This document shows, piece after piece, positions 57,716 through 64,000 of a DNA stretch of 64,000 nucleotides (the stretch's first letter is position 1; each line of letters starts with the position of its first letter). Below the pieces are notes generated by a model, which was not told the DNA's origin, made no database searches, and worked only from the letters and a program-made list of their open reading frames with translations. Location: assembly GCF_000340885.1 (NCBI RefSeq), contig NC_020291.1:3905001-3969000 (forward strand), in the 5' to 3' direction. The position numbers and the translations under genes were made by a program. This DNA comes from Clostridium saccharoperbutylacetonicum N1-4(HMT) (GTDB lineage: Bacteria > Bacillota > Clostridia > Clostridiales > Clostridiaceae).

Positions 57716-58202
57716 TTAAATTTCTTCAACAATTATTGCTTCATTTTCATATTTATCTAAATCACTTTCTAGCCATCTATCTTCATCTTCCCTAATTTTA
57801 TGAAACCTAATAGTACAATATCCCTTATTGAAACTTAATATTATAGAAAACTGATATTTAGGATACTTTTCTTTCAATTTCTCCTTCCATGAGTCCATTA
57901 TAATTTTACCAGTTTGTATGATTATATTATCATCTAAATCATCAATGTAATAATTTATTATTATTTCATTACAACTTGCTTCATACCCTGTCCTATCTCC
58001 AAACATGGATAATATTCTTTGAAAATCTACATTCTCTTCCTTTATAGTATCTTCCAAATCTATTATTATGCACTTCCTTAAAATTCAGAAACATAATTGC
58101 AAATAATCCATCACTCTTAATTCCTGCAGTTTTTTCTGATTCTTCTATTTCTTTTAATAATTTTTTCATCTTTTCATTAATCTTTACCAGAACAATCACC
58201 AT
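57716..58202 (-). CDS. Small acidic protein, possibly frameshifted; candidate immunity gene
   Basis: Two overlapping frames: 69 codons (58202-57993, MVIVLVKINEKMKKLL to MFLNFKEVHNN) and 113 codons (58057-57716, EDTIKEENVDFQRILSMFGD to EAIIVEEI). Around 58060 the text could change frame once to join them into one about 150-residue protein of the Imm59-like size class. I cannot tell whether this is natural, a sequencing error or two genes. Position after the toxin and its first immunity candidate favours an immunity role (inference). Confidence 0.4.
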
Positions 58203-58341
58203 CTATTACTTTAATTTATATTCCCAAACATAATAATCAACCTTTCTTTTATTCTTAACTTTTATTTTGTATACCATGGAATTCCTGTTGGTTGTATAAC
58301 AAATATAATATTAAAATTATTCTAAATATGCTCTAAGACCA

Positions 58342-59106
58342 CTAATAAATTTTATGAATATTTCTTGCAACTTCTAAATTCTTAACTTCTATTTTTTTAA
58401 TAACTACATTTTTAAAGTCATCCTCATTCTTCTCAAATATCATTAGATCATAATCTTCTGCTGTCTCATAATAAGCTAAAGCATATGAATATTCTTCAAA
58501 ATTTATATCTTTTTTTAGAACTATTACTCCATAGAACACTTCAAGTTTCATTGCATGTAAATACTCTTCTTTGCTTTGTGGTTTATACCAACTAGTTACT
58601 CCATCACTTCTCTGCACTCCATCTTCCCATATCCATATATTATTTGAGAATTTTTCTCTTTTACATACGAATTCTTCTTCTACCTTGTCATAATTATTGT
58701 TATAACTTTCTATATATATTGTATTTTTAATTTTTTCTAAAACTTTATCATCTATATCTAAATCATCATCTTTTAATTCTTTAAAAAGTTTTTCTTCAAT
58801 TTTGTTTCGCTTCTCCAAATCACGAATATCATCTTTACCATATATACTTTCAAACAATATTTTTTTAACCTTTTCTTCTATATTATCTTTTACCGTTTTA
58901 TCATAATAAAATAGTAAATCTTTGCAATATTCATCGAAAAAATCATCTATTTCCTCTATCGCTTCTTCAGATGTTATATCATCTTCTTTTATTTTATTTC
59001 TTATATAATGCTGAAATAATAAATCTTCATCATCCTTTATAAAACATTCTAAAATTTCTAATTGACTTTCATTATCTAATAATCCGAAGTGACTAATGTT
59101 ATACAT
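58342..59106 (-). CDS. Hypothetical acidic protein, likely immunity protein (254 aa)
   Basis: Unrecognised. Very acidic helical first half ([33 protein letters not shown]), then a beta-rich second half with [17 protein letters not shown] and [19 protein letters not shown]. No signal or membrane helix. It begins 16 bases after the putative toxin; the ATG follows AAAGAGGTACC. Directly following a toxin and acidic charge are typical of cognate immunity proteins. Confidence 0.65.
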   Translation of the reverse strand: MYNISHFGLLDNESQLEILECFIKDDEDLLFQHYIRNKIKEDDITSEEAIEEIDDFFDEYCKDLLFYYDKTVKDNIEEKVKKILFESIYGKDDIRDLEKRNKIEEKLFKELKDDDLDIDDKVLEKIKNTIYIESYNNNYDKVEEEFVCKREKFSNNIWIWEDGVQRSDGVTSWYKPQSKEEYLHAMKLEVFYGVIVLKKDINFEEYSYALAYYETAEDYDLMIFEKNEDDFKNVVIKKIEVKNLEVARNIHKIY

Positions 59107-59121
59107 GATAGGTACCTCTTT

Positions 59122-60033
59122 CTATTTTTTATTTTTGTTATTTTTATTTTTGTTATTTTTCTTTGGCTTATCATTAAACCAATGATGAACATTTCCTACA
59201 TCTGTATTTAAATGAACATGATCCACAACAACATTACCATTAACTCTATATCCTCTATCTACTCTACCTATTACATTTCCATTTTTATCCTTTAAAGGAA
59301 AACTCTTTTTATGTTCACCTTCTTTTTTATTAAGTGTATTAGGACCCAATGTATATCCATGATCTGTTTTCCATTCTTCTTCTGTTTTACCAACTGGTAT
59401 CCAAGTTCCAGTCTTAGGTACTACTTTTGCCCGAAGTATCATGTCCTCTAATTCCTTATGTGCCGGTGGAATTAATGGTGGTGTACTTGGTCCATCATCC
59501 GGTGCTGGTGGTATTAATGGCGGCGTGCTTGGTCCATTATCTATTACTGGAGGCGTTAATGGCGGTGTACTTGATCCATCATCTATTGCTGGTGGTATTA
59601 ATGGAGGTGTACTTGGTCCATCATCTACTGCCGGTGGTATTAATGGTGGTGTGCTTGGACCATCATCTATTACTCTTGGACTATATGAATCTATTCCTGT
59701 ACTTGCATTTCCTCCTCTTACAGCTTGAATTGCATCTTGTGCAGCATTTATTGCTATTGCTGTACTTTTAGCTGAAACTGAAGCCCCTAAACTTGCTACA
59801 TTATTTAGTTTTTCTTCATTTTCAGAATAAATCACTGCTAATATCTCGACTATTCCCAAAAAGAATTTAGCTTTAGCCTTTTTTTCAAGCTTATCTTTTA
59901 TTTTCCCAATTTCACTTAATGCACTTAATCCTGGAACAGATGAACTTTTTGATTGTGCAGCACTATTATGCATTGCTAATGCAGATATCCCTGTTACAAG
60001 TGCTGCTATTCCTATTATGACTATCTCTAGCAC
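59122..60033 (-). CDS. Putative polymorphic toxin with Pro-rich linker (303 aa)
   Basis: N-terminal hydrophobic segments (about 1-22 and 57-70) with an Ala/Ser-rich helix, then five tandem 14-residue units DDGPSTPPLIPPAx (123-192), a linker, and a C-terminal domain (about 193-290) with WKTDHGYTLGPN, IGRVDRGYRVNGNVVVD and a His-rich DHVHLN...HHWFN. The Asp271-His272-x-His274 and His283-His284 group suggests a metal-dependent nuclease-type centre; I do not assign a family. A basic low-complexity tail follows. GTG start after GGGAGTTGAG. Order and immunity neighbour indicate a secreted effector. Confidence 0.7.
   Translation of the reverse strand: MLEIVIIGIAALVTGISALAMHNSAAQSKSSSVPGLSALSEIGKIKDKLEKKAKAKFFLGIVEILAVIYSENEEKLNNVASLGASVSAKSTAIAINAAQDAIQAVRGGNASTGIDSYSPRVIDDGPSTPPLIPPAVDDGPSTPPLIPPAIDDGSSTPPLTPPVIDNGPSTPPLIPPAPDDGPSTPPLIPPAHKELEDMILRAKVVPKTGTWIPVGKTEEEWKTDHGYTLGPNTLNKKEGEHKKSFPLKDKNGNVIGRVDRGYRVNGNVVVDHVHLNTDVGNVHHWFNDKPKKNNKNKNNKNKK
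59458..59667 (-). repeat. Five 42-base tandem repeats encoding the Pro-rich linker
   Basis: Five imperfect copies of a 14-codon unit (DDGPSTPPLIPPAx) in the toxin. Drift among copies is mostly synonymous or at one or two residues. Confidence 0.9.
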
Positions 60034-60064
60034 TATATCTCAACTCCCTTACATGTTACCATAT

Positions 60065-61027
60065 TTACCCCCATAAATCTTCTTCCCTTAAAATATTTTT
60101 AAATTTCTTGCCATCACTCAAATATACATTTTTAAACTTTGCATCTTTAAAGCAATTATTTCTTAAAATGCAATTTTCAAAAACAACATCTTCCAAATGA
60201 CTTTCTGTAAAATCACTTGCTCCTAAATCACATTTTCTAAAGTAGCAGTTTCTTAAAAATGCTTTTTTTAAGTTTAATCCCACTGACATTGAAGATAAGA
60301 AAAAAATATTTTTCAATTCACTTTCTTTCAAGTTCATACAACTTATATCAATACTTTCAATTTTCAGTTTATCTAACTTTAAGCTTGTCCAACTTGAAAA
60401 AACTGTTTCTTCTTGCTTTCCTTTTTGAATTAATTCTCTGAATCGCTCTTCTTTTTTAGGCCTACTATCATGGTAAAATATTTTTTGAGAGTAATTTTTA
60501 TACTCTCCCCAAGTCATCTGAAGAGTTTCTCCCTTTGGCATTTTCCCAAATGCTTTTTCTTCATCCCATTGTTTTAACCATTTTATTAAGAAATATGAGA
60601 AATACATATTATAAGTTGGTAACTGCTTCAAAATATATTGTTCAATATAAAAAGCTCTTATTTTCCCAACATACTTTTTAATATCTTGAAATAACTTTGC
60701 TTTAATATCCTTTAAATCTTCAAAAATATAATCTATAGTAAATACTTCCCATATGCTTTCTCCTACATACCAATTATCATCATAAGCTATAGCTGTCACT
60801 TCATATTTTTCATTTAAAAATCCAATTTGAAGCAAAGAAAATTCTATATATTTAACTTTATAATTCTCTTTCCCTTGTGCCACTTCTGATATATTTTCTA
60901 ACGCCTTAGATACTTGATTTTTTAAATTTTCTTCATTATCCAAAATCTTTAATAAAACTTCGTTTTTATACTTTTCTAAAATCGGCTCAACTGTTTCTTT
61001 TAAAAACTTATCCTCAGATTCATTCAT
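60065..61027 (-). CDS. Protein with C-terminal pentapeptide repeats (320 aa), spike-associated
   Basis: N-terminal half (about 1-200) is mixed alpha/beta with no known domain. From about 205 to 315 come pentapeptide-type repeats (IDISCMNLKESELKNI, LKKAFLRNCYFRKCDLGASD, FTESHLEDVVFENC), which form a right-handed beta-helix. Such repeats occur in proteins that attach effectors to VgrG spikes. It overlaps the preceding gene by one base (TAATG), so it is translationally coupled. Confidence 0.7.
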   Translation of the reverse strand: MNESEDKFLKETVEPILEKYKNEVLLKILDNEENLKNQVSKALENISEVAQGKENYKVKYIEFSLLQIGFLNEKYEVTAIAYDDNWYVGESIWEVFTIDYIFEDLKDIKAKLFQDIKKYVGKIRAFYIEQYILKQLPTYNMYFSYFLIKWLKQWDEEKAFGKMPKGETLQMTWGEYKNYSQKIFYHDSRPKKEERFRELIQKGKQEETVFSSWTSLKLDKLKIESIDISCMNLKESELKNIFFLSSMSVGLNLKKAFLRNCYFRKCDLGASDFTESHLEDVVFENCILRNNCFKDAKFKNVYLSDGKKFKNILREEDLWG

Positions 61028-61662
61028 TACTCTTCTATTTCTCCCTCATTTATCTCAATAAGTTCTCCAATTCCTATCATAATTTTTTCCCACTGTTTTA
61101 TATCTTCTTCTAAACAAGTTAAAGTTACACTAAACATCTCATCTTTTAATTTTAAATAAATTATGTATTGATATATATAATCTAAAGCTGTTGGTGTTCG
61201 TGAAGTAATAATATACTTGTGATAATTTTCATTTACTTCTTCCCTTGACTCTAGTAATTCAGTGTAAATTTCATTTTCCTTGAAAAAAACTCTAATTTTT
61301 TCTTTTAAATCCTCAGCAGTATTAATTAATTCATCAGCTCCTAATTTTGCAGCAATAATACTTAGTTTTTGTTTCTTAGTCCAACAGTATAAAATCTCAT
61401 TTTCTTGGAATTCATCAAAAAAATCTTTTAATATTGGAATTACAACTTTCCCTTCAAAACATGTCTTTCTTTCAAAAAGTAATTCTTCTTCATTTATCTT
61501 TAAGAAACCATTACTAATTGCTTTTGATACTTCTTCCTGTGATATTTCGTTTATATTTTCTTCTTCTATTTTCTCATTCTCCACACTATTAATTTCACTA
61601 TGCTTTTTTTCCCTATAAGCTTCCTTTTGAAGTTCTGCAATCTTTTCATCTAAAAAATCCAT
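61027..61662 (-). CDS. Hypothetical protein, candidate effector adaptor (211 aa)
   Basis: Helical, very acidic first 70 residues, then a beta-rich part (LLFERKTCFEGKVVIPILKD, FQENEILYCW, TALDYIYQYIIYLKLKDEMF, SVTLTCLEEDIKQWEKIM). Shape and position are reminiscent of the small adaptors (EagR/DUF1795-like) that load toxins on a spike, but I could not confirm similarity. Joined to its neighbours by 2-base spacing and a 1-base overlap. Confidence 0.55.
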   Translation of the reverse strand: MDFLDEKIAELQKEAYREKKHSEINSVENEKIEEENINEISQEEVSKAISNGFLKINEEELLFERKTCFEGKVVIPILKDFFDEFQENEILYCWTKKQKLSIIAAKLGADELINTAEDLKEKIRVFFKENEIYTELLESREEVNENYHKYIITSRTPTALDYIYQYIIYLKLKDEMFSVTLTCLEEDIKQWEKIMIGIGELIEINEGEIEE

Positions 61663-61664
61663 AC

Positions 61665-62174
61665 TTAATCCTCCACAGACAATTCTTCAAAGACCATTCC
61701 CCACAAATCTCGTCGTAATACACTTTCTACAATATCTAAATCCACAAAAATATGTGGCCTTGAAAACTGTGTAAGATGTAGTTCTTTTAATCCAAAAACC
61801 TTATAATCTTTTACCTTTGTAAAGCTTAATACTTTTTTATTTACAGAATTGTCTTTGTTATATGTACTACTTCCTCCTAACCCTTCAATCACCAATGGTT
61901 CTACACAATAATATTCTTTTTGAACCTGAGCTTTTATATTATTAAACATTACTAATTTGAAACTCACTTCATCTGTATACATTTCTATAATTTTTTTAAA
62001 CTCAGCTGAAATTAAATACTGCTTTTTGTAAACAATAAAGTCAGGCACCATGTCCTCTTCACCTTGAAAATTTACAATTCCTATACTTTCTTCTTCTATT
62101 TGTGTCCACTCTAAGCTTTCAATTTTATATCTATATTGAACTCTCAAATCCTCTAATATTTCAAAATACTTCAT
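61665..62174 (-). CDS. Hypothetical protein, DUF1629/Imm11-like pattern (169 aa)
   Basis: Compact alpha/beta protein with VPDFIVYKKQYLISAEFKK, YYCVEPLVIEGLG and FSRPHIFVDLDIVESVLRR. This pattern (a yIS-type strand and late ...W/L-D helix) resembles DUF1629/Imm11 proteins; family assignment is tentative. It overlaps the VgrG-like gene by 4 bases (ATGA). Probably an accessory or spare-immunity factor of the cargo operon. Confidence 0.5.
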   Translation of the reverse strand: MKYFEILEDLRVQYRYKIESLEWTQIEEESIGIVNFQGEEDMVPDFIVYKKQYLISAEFKKIIEMYTDEVSFKLVMFNNIKAQVQKEYYCVEPLVIEGLGGSSTYNKDNSVNKKVLSFTKVKDYKVFGLKELHLTQFSRPHIFVDLDIVESVLRRDLWGMVFEELSVED

Positions 62175-63616
62175 AGTAATTTAACAATTCCCCTCAAATG
62201 ATTTTCTTCTGCTAGCTGAATGCTTTCAGCTGAATTAACACCTTTACATGATCTTGTGACTGTCACTTTGTTTTTAGCTGATATCTTAATACTCTTAGGC
62301 TTAAATACTTTACTATTAAAACTCGATGATAAGCTTGTTCCAATTTCAATATTTTTTGATGCATCTAGACTTATATTTTTCCCTGTTAAATTAATACTTC
62401 CATTTTTATTTAAAGTAATTTGAATACTTTTCCCATCATCCTCTGCTATTTGAAGCTTATCTGGTGTCATTAAAAGTTCCTGTCCATTTTCTGTGGAATA
62501 TGATTTATTACTAGGTGTCGATATTTTACTATAATATTTTGCATCTGCTCCTGCAATTCTAACTGAATTTGTTATTATTGTATCTTTTTCATCTCCTGTT
62601 AAAAAAGATATTCGCACCTTATCCTCAATTAGTGGCATACAATAAGAATTTGAGACTTCTCTACCAAAGAAGAACCATTTATTACTTTCTACATTCTCAT
62701 AAGAATCATTAATACAAAAATGTACTTGGACTTCATTATCCCTTCGATTCTTAACAATACCCTCTAAACTAATTCCCTTAAGCTTAGAGTTAATTATATA
62801 GGTCGTTTTGATACCTTTTAAAAATTTCAATACATATGTATAATTTATCTCACCATTACTAATTTCCATGTCAACCTTTGTTACACAAACTCTTTGACCT
62901 TCATAAATAATTTCACTGCATAAAGGTATATATTCATTTCCTATTGTCTTCCAACCAATAAAGTTTTGTTGTCCGATTTCTTCATTTATTGAATTTCTAA
63001 TTTTATTGAATTCATTAAAACTAGTTTTAACTTCACTAAAGTATGGTTCCAGTTTAGCTTCTTTATAACTCGTTTCCACTCCAAAATGAATTCTATGTGC
63101 ACTAGAAGTTGAATTTACAACTAATACTGTTTCAAAATGGCTGGCTAAACGCTTCAAAAATTCAAAATCAGTTTCCTCATATTGTACAAGTAAATTTTTT
63201 ATAATTTTCCCATTTGAAATATCATCTTTAAAATCTACATTTGTATATTTGCTTAAAACCTTTTTAATTACATCTTCATATGTACTATTTAAATTAATAA
63301 AAGCTTGTTTATGTTTTTTTATATCTAAATCATAAGAATAAGATATAGTTTTCAATTTTAAATATGCAACTTGTCCTTTATAACAAATTTCAAGCTTGAT
63401 AATTTTGCCAACATAAATAGGAGTTTTATTGACTAATAATTTTACTTCCTTCCAATCAACACTTTCTTCTAAATATTTTTCTGCATTTTCTTCACTTATA
63501 AGAGCTTCTAATTTTAACGTATGATGTTCATTTACTTCAGCTGTAAAATTCAATTTTTTTATATGTAATATTTCAAAAGGCAGTTCAACTTGCACATTCT
63601 CATAATTAATAATCAT
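62171..63616 (-). CDS. VgrG/phage late-control D (gpD)-like spike protein (481 aa)
   Basis: N-terminal gpD-like half (about 1-330: NFTAEVNEHHTLKLEALISE, YVGKIIKLEICYKGQVAYLK, YEETDFEFLKRLASHFETVL, IRNSINEEIG), then a gp5/OB-like part (EDKVRISFLTGDEK, a VgrG beta-barrel motif), and a C-terminal segment with repeated K/S strands (SINLTGKNISLDASKNIEI, KPKSIKISAKNKVTVTRS) as in the triple-stranded spike. Length is near that of short VgrGs. Penetrates targets at the tip of a contractile injection device. No sheath, tube or baseplate genes are in the window; they may lie to the right. Confidence 0.85.
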   Translation of the reverse strand: MIINYENVQVELPFEILHIKKLNFTAEVNEHHTLKLEALISEENAEKYLEESVDWKEVKLLVNKTPIYVGKIIKLEICYKGQVAYLKLKTISYSYDLDIKKHKQAFINLNSTYEDVIKKVLSKYTNVDFKDDISNGKIIKNLLVQYEETDFEFLKRLASHFETVLVVNSTSSAHRIHFGVETSYKEAKLEPYFSEVKTSFNEFNKIRNSINEEIGQQNFIGWKTIGNEYIPLCSEIIYEGQRVCVTKVDMEISNGEINYTYVLKFLKGIKTTYIINSKLKGISLEGIVKNRRDNEVQVHFCINDSYENVESNKWFFFGREVSNSYCMPLIEDKVRISFLTGDEKDTIITNSVRIAGADAKYYSKISTPSNKSYSTENGQELLMTPDKLQIAEDDGKSIQITLNKNGSINLTGKNISLDASKNIEIGTSLSSSFNSKVFKPKSIKISAKNKVTVTRSCKGVNSAESIQLAEENHLRGIVKLL

Positions 63617-63634
63617 TTTTAACTACCCCCACTA

Positions 63635-63997
63635 TTATTTTCTTTGTCCATCATCTACTATTTCTATTATTCCTCCATACATGCAAGACAATAAACATTC
63701 ACTAGTTAATGCCATTTCACCTTTTAAAATAAAATCTGTCTTCCCTTTAATCCATTTCTTACATATAACTGGATTACAAGGAACAGGTTTCATCCCACCT
63801 GCTTTAACTGCTGGATTATTAGGACTTTTGCATAGTGGAAAAGGCTGCACATTCTTATTTACCACATTATCTCCTACCGTTAGTATTTTTTGATCATGAA
63901 GTTCCAAATTCCACTCACAGCCTTTTCCCAAGGTACTTTCTCCAATACCTTGGGAACATTCTATTATTGCTCCATCTACTACATAAGTTATTGCCAT
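63635..63997 (-). CDS. DUF4280 PAAR-like tip protein (120 aa)
   Basis: MAITYVVDGAIIECSQGIGE at the start, then the repeated loops NKNVQPFPLCKSPNNPAVKAG, KPVPCNPVICKKW, LTSECLLSCMYGG with paired Cys. DUF4280 is a known PAAR-like family that caps VgrG spikes. First gene of the visible operon, 18 bases before the spike gene; the start at 63997 lies near the window edge, so its ribosome site is not fully visible. Confidence 0.85.
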   Translation of the reverse strand: MAITYVVDGAIIECSQGIGESTLGKGCEWNLELHDQKILTVGDNVVNKNVQPFPLCKSPNNPAVKAGGMKPVPCNPVICKKWIKGKTDFILKGEMALTSECLLSCMYGGIIEIVDDGQRK

Positions 63998-64000
63998 AAT

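Noticed and set aside
59427..59771. Plus-strand frames opposite the toxin linker
   Set aside because: Created by the low-complexity repeats on the opposite strand; no ribosome site.

Overview
The window is AT-rich DNA with clostridial ribosome-binding sites (GGAGG/AAAGGAG). Its gene content (anaerobic cobalamin pathway, clostridial chemoreceptor tails, UviA-like sigma factor, YvrJ, DUF4280) points to Clostridium sensu stricto, close to the C. beijerinckii group. The species is inference; nothing here names it.

Region by region. 1-12.6 kb is one leftward chemotaxis operon: cheY, cheA, cheW, three chemoreceptors and a hybrid histidine kinase that runs off the left edge. 13.1-16.6 kb holds a double-GNAT protein, an RsgA GTPase preceded by a candidate leader-peptide attenuator and a long hairpin, and a small membrane protein. 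16.7-26.3 kb is an anaerobic cobalamin operon (cbiK, a DUF3237 gene, cbiA, C, D, E, T, L, F, G). It is driven by a sigma-A promoter and a cobalamin riboswitch with terminator, and its gaps carry degenerate repeats. 26.4-34 kb holds small genes (YmaF, holin), a degraded receiver gene, two duplicated secreted Ig-like/DUF11 proteins, a FAD-dependent oxidoreductase and a His-rich protein. 34.3-36.6 kb has a flavin split-barrel protein divergent from a MocR regulator, then tRNA-Glu(CTC) followed by attachment-site-like debris.

36.6-56.5 kb is accessory DNA. It starts with a three-gene leftward cassette that looks like an immune system: a SEFIR-domain protein, a 1367-residue SMEK-STAND NTPase and a Cys/His zinc-motif protein. 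A frameshifted amidase, a UviA-like sigma factor, a ribbon-helix-helix protein and a YvrJ holin-like peptide follow, then several small unknown genes. 49.7-56.1 kb is unusual: about 1 kb repeated elements in both orientations are built from hairpins whose arms differ between copies but still pair, which suggests a structured RNA family. Other very long hairpins lie between them.

56.5-64 kb is a leftward contractile-injection-type cargo operon: DUF4280 (PAAR-like), a VgrG/gpD-like spike, three accessory or adaptor proteins (one with pentapeptide repeats), a 303-residue putative toxin with a Pro-rich 14-residue repeat linker, candidate immunity genes and a leucine-rich-repeat protein. It probably begins beyond the right edge.

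The best candidates for something undescribed are the SEFIR/SMEK-STAND cassette (37.3-43.8 kb), the structured repeat family (49.7-56.1 kb) and the spike-toxin operon (56.5-64 kb).
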